A DNA stretch of 25,872 nucleotides from Lachnospiraceae bacterium (GCA_014804225.1 JAAVAF010000018.1:1-25872); one strand, 5' to 3'. Counted from the first letter of the stretch, positions 16,134 to 22,605 are shown. Notes: generated from the letters alone by a model not told the origin. Translations and numbers: made by a program.

Positions 16134-16185
16134 TAAACAGTTGTTCGGAAACTATGTTTGGAAAACGTGTTTGGAAAATATGTTC
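16134..16185 (+). promoter_or_regulatory. Array of SOS-box-like repeats in the LysM gene leader
   Basis: TAAACAGTTGTTCG (16134-16147) is followed without gap by three 13-base units of form GGAAA-N4-GTTY at 16147-16159, 16160-16172 and 16173-16185. Each resembles a degenerate GAAC-N4-GTTC box. They lie downstream of the -10, in the transcribed leader. Confidence 0.55.
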
Positions 16186-16207
16186 ATATAAAAGGAGGCA
16201 TTTCACC

Positions 16208-16555
16208 ATGAAACAATATTCGAGAAAAACAATCAACAGACGCCGACGACAGCTTCAGGTTCGCAGAAACATTTGCATTTTAATTTTGTCCATCGCAGTA
16301 GCAGTGGTACTGTCTGCATTTGTCGTATCCATCTCCACACAGGCAAGCGAACTTGAGCGTGCCGCGGAGCATAAATATTATAAGAGTATTGAAATCGCAA
16401 AGGGCGATACGCTTTGGTCAATCGCCAAAGAAAATATGGATAACAATCATTATAAAAATGTGTCCGAATATGTAAAAGAAGTAAAGACCATGAATTCAAT
16501 AAAATCAGACAGCATTGTAGCGGGAAGTTATATCATTGTCCCATATTATCGTTAA
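16208..16555 (+). CDS. YneA-like LysM membrane protein, probable SOS cell-division inhibitor
   Basis: 115 residues from the ATG at 16208 with an AAAGGAGG site. A very basic cytoplasmic N-terminus (RKTINRRRRQLQVRR) is followed by one TM segment (about 21-42) and an extracellular LysM domain (about 58-113: EIAKGDTLWSIAKENM...GSYIIVPY). This is the layout of B. subtilis YneA, which delays septation during DNA damage and is also divergent from lexA. Location and SOS boxes support that role; the sequence alone would only say LysM protein. Its last four bases overlap the convergent recombinase gene. Confidence 0.8.
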   Translation: MKQYSRKTINRRRRQLQVRRNICILILSIAVAVVLSAFVVSISTQASELERAAEHKYYKSIEIAKGDTLWSIAKENMDNNHYKNVSEYVKEVKTMNSIKSDSIVAGSYIIVPYYR

Positions 16556-17625
16556 TCCGTTTCGCTCCCTTTCTCCCGAAGCGTCACTGCCTTGGCAGCC
16601 ATACGGCGCTTATCATCTTCCAAAGCCGCGTAGTGCTTTCGGGTGGTATTTACATCTTTATGTCCAAGGACATCTGCTACGAGGTAAATATCACCTGTTT
16701 CGCGGTAAAGGGTAGTGCCGTAGGTACTTCTCAGTTTATGTGGAGTTATCTTTTTTAAGTTTGTGACCGGAAGTGCATATTTTTTTACAAGATTTTCAAC
16801 GGCACGAACCGTGATACGCTTATTTTGCATAGACAAGAACAGTGCATTTTCGTGTCCGCTTACGGGAGTCATATTTTCTCTTTTTTCAAGATAATCCAAT
16901 AGTGCAACGCAGACTTCGTCACCAAAATAAATGACTGCTTCATATCCGCCTTTGCGGCGAATCTTAATACCGTTATTTTTAAAATCAATGTCCTGAATAT
17001 CGATTCCAACGCATTCGGAAACTCGTATTCCTGTTCCGAGAAGAAGTGTGAGCAGTGCAACGTCGCGAAGTTTGTTCTTTTCATGATACTGCATTTGCTT
17101 TTTAGTAAGCTTTTCTCCCGTTTCGACAGTATCCAAGAGAATCGCTACTTCATCAGGATCAAGACGCACAATCTCTTTTTCATGTAGTTTTGGCATCTTT
17201 ACGAGTGCAGCGGGATTTTTTTCTATCATTTCATTTCTGAAAAAATAGTTATAGAAACTTCTCAGTGATGCAAGTTTTCTGGACTTTCCGCGTTCGTCAT
17301 TCATGTATTCCTTACCGTCTTTTATATAGTATGAACAATGCTCCAAATATTCTTCAATATCCAACCTTGTAATTTTATCGAGTATCTCAAGTGGGTATTC
17401 CTTAATTGGTGTTTTCCGAAATACGGGATTGCTTTCATGGAGATATTCAAAAAAGACACGGATATCGTACGCGTATGCAATTCTTGTCCTGCTTGAAGTA
17501 TATTCCTGTATGCCCCTGAAAAATTGAGCGCAGAAAGGAGGAAGTGTGCTAAGAAGTTCCCTTAAATGCAGAATATTCTTTTTATTCAGTTCATCATGAT
17601 AGTTTGTCTTATTATTTTTTTCCAA
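16552..17625 (-). CDS. XerC/XerS-like tyrosine recombinase
   Basis: 357 residues with a TTG start supported by AAAGG 8 bases upstream; no internal Met would keep the N-terminal domain. An N-terminal SAM-like core-binding domain (about 40-140) precedes the catalytic domain. The catalytic set is complete: R201 (GTGIRVSE), K225, H296 and R299 (HKLRSTYG), H322 (LGHKD) and nucleophile Y332 (RKHYAAL). The size matches XerS, the single chromosome-dimer recombinase of streptococci. It sits in the core genome next to lexA, about 1.6 kb from the prophage edge. A housekeeping Xer role is more likely than a phage integrase, but not proven. Confidence 0.82.
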   Translation of the reverse strand: MEKNNKTNYHDELNKKNILHLRELLSTLPPFCAQFFRGIQEYTSSRTRIAYAYDIRVFFEYLHESNPVFRKTPIKEYPLEILDKITRLDIEEYLEHCSYYIKDGKEYMNDERGKSRKLASLRSFYNYFFRNEMIEKNPAALVKMPKLHEKEIVRLDPDEVAILLDTVETGEKLTKKQMQYHEKNKLRDVALLTLLLGTGIRVSECVGIDIQDIDFKNNGIKIRRKGGYEAVIYFGDEVCVALLDYLEKRENMTPVSGHENALFLSMQNKRITVRAVENLVKKYALPVTNLKKITPHKLRSTYGTTLYRETGDIYLVADVLGHKDVNTTRKHYAALEDDKRRMAAKAVTLREKGSETD

Positions 17626-17745
17626 TTTTTGTACCTTTCTGAAATATAATGTGTCGTAATTTAGAATAATGTGATATACTTATTTTATAACATTTTGGAA
17701 ATAATTCCAATCATCTTTTTAGATAAGGAGTGTATTTTATTTAAT

Positions 17746-19170
17746 ATGAAACACAATATGAGATACATTAAATGGGGACTTACTGCTTTTTTTGTGGTAT
17801 TAGGCGGAATCATCAGTTATTATGTAATATTTCATTTGAATAGTCTGAAATCGGCAATTTCGGGTGTCGTGGTAATATTGATGCCGATTATTGACGGAAT
17901 GATACTTGGGTATTTAATGACACCCGTAGTGAACGGAATTGAGCACAAGCTGATAAAGCCAATATTTAAAAAACTGAACATTAATCAGAAAAAAAGACAG
18001 CGAAGAACCATTTCAATCGTGGTAGCATTACTGATTATCATTGCAGCGTTGTATGCATTTTTCTCTATTATCATTCCACAAATTGGAAACAGCATCAGAA
18101 CCATTATCGAACAACTGCCAAGCTATGTCGATACAATTACCATGTGGACCTCACAATTACTGGAAAACAATCCTACAATAGCAAATCGGGTGACCGAACT
18201 GATTAATACGTATTTTTCCGATATTGAAGCATTTATCAATGCAAAGCTTATGCCACAGGTTAATAATTTGATTATGACCATTTCTATGAGTGTGGTTTCT
18301 ATATTAAAAGAATTTTGGAATTTGATTATTGGATTTATTATTTCAATTTATATACTGGCAAGCAAAGAAACATTTGCGGCACAGGCAAAAAAAATAACGT
18401 ATGCTTTTTTACCAACAGAAACGGCCAATCGTTTTATCAGTAATGTGCGGTTTGCAAACCAAACCTTTGGTGGCTTTTTTGTAGGAAAAATTGCAGATTC
18501 AATTATTATTGGACTAATTTGCTTTATTGGAACAAGTATTCTTGGAACACCGTTTTGTGTTTTGATAAGCGTTATTATAGGCGTAACCAACATTGTTCCG
18601 TTTTTTGGACCGTTTTTGGGAGCTGTGCCTTCCATATTGTTAATCTTGTTTATTGACCCGATGCAAGCGCTTTATTTTCTGATTTTTGTGATTGTTCTTC
18701 AACAGGTTGACGGAAATATAATCGGTCCGAAAATTCTTGGAAATTCCACAGGATTGTCAAGTTTTTGGGTAATCTTTGCAATTACCTTATTTGGTGGTAT
18801 CTGGGGAATCTTTGGTATGATTGTTGGTGTGCCGATTTTTGCAATCTTGTTTGCATTCTTGAAGTCAGTGATTGAAATGCGGTTAGCGAATAAGGAGCTA
18901 TCGCCAGAAACGTCAAAATATCTACATCTTTTAGCAATTGATGTGGAAACAAATCAATATGTGAATTTTTCAGAGGACACCAAAAAGCCGTTTGAAAAAA
19001 TTGATAAATTTCAAATAAAAAATAAAGAGAACGGTCAACAAAAAAACAATAAGTCAAATAATCATAGCCATAATAATAACCCACCCAATAATAATAATCG
19101 AAATAATAGACAAAATAATAATCGTTCAAATCATATGAAAAAAACAAATACTGATAATAATCAGAAATAA
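17746..19170 (+). CDS. AI-2E family transporter-like permease with Asn-rich tail
   Basis: 474 residues from the ATG at 17746. The AAGGAG site is 15 bases away, so the next ATG at 17758 would be even further. Multiple membrane segments and the family motifs GFIISIYILASKETF, then IIGVTNIVPFFGPFLGAVP and QQVDGNIIGPKILG mark the AI-2E/YdbI (PF01594) group. Members export or exchange varied small molecules or ions; the substrate here is unknown. The last about 50 residues are hydrophilic, starting with lysine-rich sequence and ending in Asn/His/Arg low complexity. The gene ends in a terminator that marks the last core feature before the prophage. Confidence 0.88.
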   Translation: MKHNMRYIKWGLTAFFVVLGGIISYYVIFHLNSLKSAISGVVVILMPIIDGMILGYLMTPVVNGIEHKLIKPIFKKLNINQKKRQRRTISIVVALLIIIAALYAFFSIIIPQIGNSIRTIIEQLPSYVDTITMWTSQLLENNPTIANRVTELINTYFSDIEAFINAKLMPQVNNLIMTISMSVVSILKEFWNLIIGFIISIYILASKETFAAQAKKITYAFLPTETANRFISNVRFANQTFGGFFVGKIADSIIIGLICFIGTSILGTPFCVLISVIIGVTNIVPFFGPFLGAVPSILLILFIDPMQALYFLIFVIVLQQVDGNIIGPKILGNSTGLSSFWVIFAITLFGGIWGIFGMIVGVPIFAILFAFLKSVIEMRLANKELSPETSKYLHLLAIDVETNQYVNFSEDTKKPFEKIDKFQIKNKENGQQKNNKSNNHSHNNNPPNNNNRNNRQNNNRSNHMKKTNTDNNQK

Positions 19171-19183
19171 GTAATCAAATTGT

Positions 19184-19214
19184 AAAGCCCCTCTAAATCA
19201 TATAGGGGCTTTTT
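19184..19214 (+). terminator. Terminator after the permease gene
   Basis: AAAGCCCCT (19184-19192) pairs with AGGGGCTTT (19204-19212), 11-base loop, T-run. It is the last feature I assign to the core chromosome. Confidence 0.92.
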
Positions 19215-19341
19215 AGTTGCTTTGTAGCCGTTAAATAGCCGCCTATGCTGTGTACTTTGGGGATTTGTTTTACGCAGATAACTATTCGTTAAACTATTCT
19301 TTTGCGAAAAGTAACCTTTCACTCTCGAAGGGGGAATTTCA

Positions 19342-19554
19342 ATGAATAATGTAAAAGAACTTACAATCTTTGATGTTTTTAAAACACCTTGTATTTATTA
19401 CTGTGACTGTCTTTCCTGCATTAATTACAATAATGATACCCGTCCAAGAACATGCAGCGTTTCCGGATCTGTTATTTTTGACAGGTGGAATCCGTGTCCG
19501 GATTTCAAATGTGGTGTTCCTTTTGAATATTGTTCTGGGAGCTGTGACCGTTGA
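19342..19554 (+). CDS. Small Cys-rich protein
   Basis: 70 residues with nine cysteines (C17, C21, C23, C26, C38, C52, C57, C64, C68), preceded by AAGGGGGAATTTCA. No signal peptide, so the cysteines probably bind zinc or another metal in the cytoplasm rather than form disulfides; this is inference. I do not recognise the family. Its stop lies 13 bases before another cysteine-motif gene, so the two likely share a transcript. They may be the distal end of the phage's rightward transcript when the genome is circular. Confidence 0.65.
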   Translation: MNNVKELTIFDVFKTPCIYYCDCLSCINYNNDTRPRTCSVSGSVIFDRWNPCPDFKCGVPFEYCSGSCDR

Positions 19555-19567
19555 GGAGGTTGTTAAT

Positions 19568-19723
19568 ATGGATCTTTCTTTCTGCCCTCATTGCGGCGGA
19601 CATATGTATTATGATAAATATAGTGATAATCTCTGCTGTGATACCTGTAGTTATGTAATCAGGGGGATCATGCGCGACGAATATTTAGAGGGTTTCAATT
19701 ATGATTTTGACTCTGATGGTTAA
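19568..19723 (+). CDS. 51-residue zinc-ribbon protein
   Basis: Start chosen at the ATG at 19568, which has TGAGGAGG 8 bases upstream overlapping the end of the previous gene. A longer frame back to 19370 exists but overlaps that gene. CPHCGG at 6-11 and CCDTC at 23-27 form a treble-clef or ribbon-type zinc site; the tail is acidic and aromatic (EYLEGFNYDFDSDG). Function unknown; similar mini zinc-ribbons occur in phages and plasmids. Confidence 0.65.
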   Translation: MDLSFCPHCGGHMYYDKYSDNLCCDTCSYVIRGIMRDEYLEGFNYDFDSDG

Positions 19724-19749
19724 TTTATGGGTTTTGATATGAAGCTGCT

Positions 19750-19783
19750 CCTTCCCCCTCACCTGTGTCATGTAGGGGGAAGG
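19750..19783. other. 10-bp GC-rich hairpin in a non-coding gap
   Basis: CCTTCCCCCT (19750-19759) and AGGGGGAAGG (19774-19783) are perfect inverted repeats with a 14-base loop. No T-run follows, so it is a poor terminator. The surrounding gap 19724-19910 holds no gene. In a single-stranded phage genome such a hairpin could be a packaging signal or minus-strand origin; this is speculative. Confidence 0.5.
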
Positions 19784-19910
19784 ATACTATCTGTTAGAAT
19801 TTTTTAAATTTTACGCCTTTAAAAATTTGAAAAAGCTCTTACAGATTGTTGGTTGGAGGTAGATGCTAAAATAAAGCCCAAAACCGAACCAAACATCGCC
19901 GCGGACATAT

Positions 19911-19943
19911 TAAAAGCCTAGACCACAAATCTAGGTTTTTTTA
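19911..19943. terminator. Bidirectional terminator, left flank of the leftward cassette
   Basis: CCTAGA (19917-19922) and TCTAGG (19930-19935), extended by A/T pairs, with a T-run on the plus side and a shorter one on the minus side. It overlaps the stop codon of the leftward HTH gene. It closely resembles the terminator at 21656-21687. Confidence 0.8.
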
Positions 19944-20113
19944 TTTATTTTTTCTAGTTTTTCTATTATTAGTTTTTCAGCCCATGTTGGTGGTTTACGT
20001 CTTCCTGTATCCCAACTTTTTACAACATCTATTGGAATTTCAAATAATTCCGAGAATTGTTTTTGAGTAAGTCCGGTAGATTTTCTATATTCTTTAATAC
20101 TCAATTTGATCAC
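19931..20113 (-). CDS. Small HTH (Xre/antitoxin-like) protein
   Basis: About 57-60 residues, a single helix-turn-helix (EYRKSTGLTQKQFSELFEIPIDVVKSW, with GLTQKQFSELF as the first helix pair) plus a short basic tail. Two starts are possible: a GTG at 20113 that overlaps the upstream TGA (GTGA), or a TTG at 20104 placed 8 bases after GGAG, the better ribosome spacing. Either way it is translationally coupled to the AP2 gene. Its likely target is the palindrome in the cassette promoter, by inference. Confidence 0.72.
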   Translation of the reverse strand: MIKLSIKEYRKSTGLTQKQFSELFEIPIDVVKSWDTGRRKPPTWAEKLIIEKLEKINKKT

Positions 20114-21084
20114 TCCTGTTCTGCAAGATCAAAATTTGAATCTTGTATAATTTTGTTTTTATTTAACCTCTTCCATTGTTCTGGATATTTTTGTGCATAC
20201 CATTCCAAGAAATTGCCATACAATTCTTTTTCCGCTGATTTTCTAGCCTTTGCTGCATCTTCTTTAAAATCAAACGTCCCTAAATAGAAATTTTTTCTTT
20301 TAAACATAATGCAAGCAAACCATTTTTCTTTATTTTTATTATAATAAACACCTGTAACACCAGAAGTATTATTTTTATTTAACTTATTACTTTTAATTCT
20401 CGAAACACTTGTCCCTTCTGCACGTCCTACATAATTACCCACATTTTTAGAAAAGTTTTCTCTATTTAAGCATCCGCAAGAATTTATATCTCCACTCAAA
20501 AGAGAATATTGCATAATTCCCCATTCTTTTCCACATAGCAAACATTTACAATTCCAAACAGAATGCGCTCCGTTTCCATTTATCTTATTTAAAACTTTAA
20601 TATTTTTATGTGTAAAAATACTGGAGTTCATTAAATCCAAATCATTCTTCGGATCTACTCCGTTTTCTGTTTTTGTGCATTTGCATGAATAAATTTTTGT
20701 TCCTCTATTGATCAATTTCGCTTGTATTTCTCTGACAGTTCCACATTTTTTACATATGCATTTATAATAATTTTCTGGCTTGTCTTTTATTGGTTCGATA
20801 ACAGTCCAGCGCTCATATTGTTTTCCAATTTCTAAGAATAATTTATTTCCGTGCCGTTCCTCTTTTTTACGTTTCTTTTCTAGTTCTTTACAAGGCTTAC
20901 ATATTTTTCCTCTTGCAATATGGTTTGCGCTTATTATTTCTATGTTCCCACATCTTTTACATTCGCACTTCCATTGTGCATGCTTATCTTTAATTTCAAC
21001 AACTTCTACAGCTCTAAAATCCTCAAAAATCTGACCGCGTAAGTCTTTTATTCTTCTACCGTTGTATCGTATATATTCGCTCAT
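20110..21084 (-). CDS. Triple zinc-ribbon protein with C-terminal AP2 DNA-binding domain
   Basis: 324 residues. Three similar units each carry a CxCxxC plus a distal Cys pair: C40/C42/C45 with C62/C65, C109/C111/C114 with C134/C136, and C179/C181/C184 with C203/C205. Each follows a GQ/W-type strand segment. The end (about 240-292, SGVTGVYYNKNKEKWFACI, then YLGTFDFKEDAAKARKSAE) is an AP2/ERF-like domain as found in phage homing endonucleases and phage regulators. No HNH or GIY-YIG nuclease core is visible. The gene is very AT-rich compared with the core. DNA binding is likely; nuclease activity is not supported. Confidence 0.78.
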   Translation of the reverse strand: MSEYIRYNGRRIKDLRGQIFEDFRAVEVVEIKDKHAQWKCECKRCGNIEIISANHIARGKICKPCKELEKKRKKEERHGNKLFLEIGKQYERWTVIEPIKDKPENYYKCICKKCGTVREIQAKLINRGTKIYSCKCTKTENGVDPKNDLDLMNSSIFTHKNIKVLNKINGNGAHSVWNCKCLLCGKEWGIMQYSLLSGDINSCGCLNRENFSKNVGNYVGRAEGTSVSRIKSNKLNKNNTSGVTGVYYNKNKEKWFACIMFKRKNFYLGTFDFKEDAAKARKSAEKELYGNFLEWYAQKYPEQWKRLNKNKIIQDSNFDLAEQE

Positions 21085-21103
21085 AGTTTTATCCTTTCAC
21101 ATA

Positions 21104-21124
21104 AAAAGGCGCGAATTGCGCCTT
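21104..21124 (-). terminator. Intra-operon hairpin overlapping the end of the acidic-protein gene
   Basis: On the minus strand AAGGCGC-AATTC-GCGCCTT is followed by TTTAT. The stem is 7 bp and includes the stop codon at 21123-21125. It resembles a weak terminator or attenuator that would reduce transcription into the AP2 gene. Confidence 0.6.
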
Positions 21125-21533
21125 AATTTACATCTATCAGCTCAACACCGTCCTCGGTTTTTATAAAATCCAGCATGTACGATTCATTGTCGTTGTAGAT
21201 TTCTATGCGGCGTGTTGATGGGCTAAACGGCACTGACTGGATATCTCCAAAATGCACTTCACCCTCAAGACAGCATTCTAAATCTTCCTGCATCTCTGTT
21301 AAATCTTCCCATTTTTTTCCTATTAAATTCTTCATTCCGCTTTTCTCCTCTGCAAATCCCGTTAAAAAGCTTTCTACATCTTCGATAGCGCCTAATTCAA
21401 AGGGTTCTTCGTTTGAGTTATATGCGCCGTAAAATGTGTCACCGTCTTTGTAAAAAGCAAAATCGCTGTTGCTATATACGTTAAATGCCTTTTCACTTAA
21501 TTCGCCCGTTCCTGTAAATTCATATTTTTTCAT
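21123..21533 (-). CDS. Acidic protein of unknown function
   Basis: 136 residues from the ATG at 21533, which has AGGTGG 6 bases upstream (a GTG three codons earlier overlaps that site). The composition is strongly acidic (runs such as LTEMQEDLECCLEGEVHFGD), with no membrane segment and no motif I recognise. Strong acidity in a small accessory protein recalls DNA mimics and immunity-type proteins, but nothing here proves either. It is the first gene behind the cassette promoter and so should be the most expressed. Confidence 0.65.
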   Translation of the reverse strand: MKKYEFTGTGELSEKAFNVYSNSDFAFYKDGDTFYGAYNSNEEPFELGAIEDVESFLTGFAEEKSGMKNLIGKKWEDLTEMQEDLECCLEGEVHFGDIQSVPFSPSTRRIEIYNDNESYMLDFIKTEDGVELIDVN

Positions 21534-21586
21534 TTTCTCCACCTTTCAGCTTTTCCGACTGCTTTTTTTTATTACTTTATAATATA

Positions 21587-21615
21587 ATTATAGTGTACAA
21601 TGTACACTTTGTCAA
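21587..21615 (-). promoter_or_regulatory. Perfect consensus promoter with palindromic operator in the spacer
   Basis: On the minus strand TTGACA (21610-21615) and TATAAT (21587-21592) are exactly 17 bases apart. The spacer is occupied by a 17-base palindrome, AGTGTACA-A-TGTACACT (21592-21608). A repressor bound there would exclude RNA polymerase. It drives the leftward three-gene cassette. Confidence 0.88.
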
Positions 21616-21655
21616 GTTTTTAATTATGAATTTTCTAAAATTAGTTTAAAAATTT

Positions 21656-21687
21656 AAAAGCCTAGACTAAAAATCTAGGCTTTTTTT
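21656..21687. terminator. Bidirectional terminator, right flank of the leftward cassette
   Basis: An 11-bp perfect stem (21656-21666 with 21674-21684) around loop CTAAAAA with T-runs on both strands. It ends the repressor transcript and insulates the cassette. Its stem matches that at 19911-19943. Confidence 0.88.
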
Positions 21688-21845
21688 CACTCACAATCTC
21701 TGATTGCATATAAAATTGATAAAACTTCTAGTGTTGTGTATGTTCTATCTTCATAATTTTCTACTTTTAATTCATATTTTTCGATTTCACGTCTTAATGC
21801 CTTTGCAATTTCGTCTCCTGTTGGTGCATGTGGTTTATTTTCCAT
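21687..21845 (-). CDS. 52-residue protein after the repressor
   Basis: The reading frame has a strong GGAGGTAACCT site directly before the ATG at 21845. The predicted product is a small charged helical protein (TGDEIAKALRREIEKYELKVENYED, then a hydrophobic helix LEVLSILYAIRDCE, here split to show parts). It lies 13 bases after the repressor gene on the same transcript. I do not recognise a family. A role as co-regulator or anti-repressor is possible but unsupported. Confidence 0.7.
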   Translation of the reverse strand: MENKPHAPTGDEIAKALRREIEKYELKVENYEDRTYTTLEVLSILYAIRDCE

Positions 21846-21858
21846 AGGTTACCTCCGT

Positions 21859-22083
21859 CTATCTATATATATTTCTTCCTTTAGTTCCTAGTAACCAATC
21901 TACACTAACTTCATAAAAATCTGCCAGTACACCTAAATTTTCTAGGCTAGGTTCTCTCTCTCCTGTTTCTAAGTTTGATAATATTGGCTGTGATATACCT
22001 GTTATTTCAGCTACTTGATTTTGTGTATATCCGGCATCAATTCTAGCTTTTTTTATTCTATCAACGAAGCTTTCTTTGTACAT
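21859..22083 (-). CDS. Xre/CI-type phage repressor
   Basis: 74 residues from the ATG at 22083 (AAAGGAG 10 bases upstream); a longer frame to 22125 has no ribosome site and would run through the operator region. It is essentially one HTH_3 domain: RIKKARIDAGYTQNQVAEITG, then SQPILSNLETGEREPSLENL (parts shown), ending VSVDWLLG. It faces the morphogenesis operon across a 258-base interval with repeated sites, the standard layout for a lysogeny repressor, comparable in position to RstR of CTX phage. Confidence 0.85.
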   Translation of the reverse strand: MYKESFVDRIKKARIDAGYTQNQVAEITGISQPILSNLETGEREPSLENLGVLADFYEVSVDWLLGTKGRNIYR

Positions 22084-22221
22084 AATTTTGTTACTCCTTT
22101 TAGAATATTTTAACATATATAACAAAATATTATATTACGTTTTGTTATATTTTATATATAGCATAATGTTATATTTTTTGATATTATGTTTCTTGATATA
22201 ACGTTTTGTTATATCGATATT
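22084..22221. promoter_or_regulatory. Operator and promoter region between repressor and phage operon
   Basis: The 14-mer ACGTTTTGTTATAT occurs twice exactly, at 22137-22150 and 22201-22214. An inverted copy ATAACAAAA is at 22119-22127 and forms a 9-bp inverted repeat with 22140-22148. Further partial copies are at 22086-22093 (over the repressor start) and around 22165-22174. The rightward promoter is probably TTGATA (22193-22198), 17 bases, GATATT (22216-22221), with one 14-mer filling the spacer. Confidence 0.7.
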
Positions 22222-22341
22222 CATTGGATAAAGGTACTAGTGCGGAACTACAGGTGACAGAGATTTTTCCGTACCACTGCCCTCCCTGGTGAATGAGTAA
22301 CTATTAACCTACATTAAAGAGAGAAAGAGAGGAAAAAGAGA
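22222..22341 (+). promoter_or_regulatory. Structured leader of the phage operon
   Basis: About 120 bases without a gene. GTGCGGAA (22240-22247) can pair with TTCCGTAC (22267-22274, one G-U), and ACCA/TGGT near 22273-22290 may form a second small stem. A purine-rich stretch GAGAGGAAAAAGAGA leads into the first start codon. The leader could affect translation or be part of an origin; neither is shown. Confidence 0.4.
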
Positions 22342-22605
22342 ATGAGTATGAAGATTGTAGGTAAACAGAAAGTAGATTATATATCAAAAAAAACGAATCA
22401 GCCCGTAGTCGGCATAACGCTTCACTGCGTTGCTGATACCAATGACGAACGTTTTGAAGGAAAGCGTGTTGAGTCTATTTTTATTTCAAACCGTAGCTTG
22501 ATGTATGAGCAGTGTCTTGCTTTTCCTTTGGAAACTGAAATTTCTGTTATGTATAACCGTTATGGATCGGTTGAAAGCGTTCTTTTAGCCGATCAGAAGA
22601 AATAA
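22342..22605 (+). CDS. Probable single-stranded DNA-binding protein (gpV-like)
   Basis: 87 residues, start at 22342 with GAGAGG 9 bases upstream. The small, mostly beta-strand pattern (KIVGKQKVDYISKK, VVGITLHCVADTND, EISVMYNRYGSVESVLL) and first place in the operon before the coat gene match the position of gene V-type proteins, which coat phage ssDNA before export. I infer the function from size, strand pattern and position; no diagnostic motif is visible. It could be another small replication-linked protein. Confidence 0.6.
   Translation: MSMKIVGKQKVDYISKKTNQPVVGITLHCVADTNDERFEGKRVESIFISNRSLMYEQCLAFPLETEISVMYNRYGSVESVLLADQKK

Noticed and set aside
16552..17625. Tyrosine recombinase as integrase of the prophage
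   Set aside because: It lies in the core region beside lexA, is 1.6 kb away from the prophage with a core permease and terminator between, and has XerS size. A role in phage integration through a Xer site remains possible but is not shown.
19213..19341. dif-like attachment site at the left edge of the prophage
   Set aside because: I looked for a 28-bp Xer-type site with AT-rich centre but found no convincing match, and the right junction is outside the window for comparison.
19370..19567. N-terminal extension of the zinc-ribbon gene back to 19370
   Set aside because: It overlaps the Cys-rich gene in another frame, while a strong ribosome site directly precedes the ATG at 19568.
22191..22198. 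TCTTGATA as a rolling-circle nick site of the pC194/Rep_1 type
   Set aside because: The 8-mer matches the core of such origins, but it overlaps the -35 of the phage promoter in a TA-rich operator region and has no hairpin around it; chance is likely.
22240..22290. Known riboswitch in the phage leader
   Set aside because: Only short pairings with a G-U are present; I could match no known riboswitch core.
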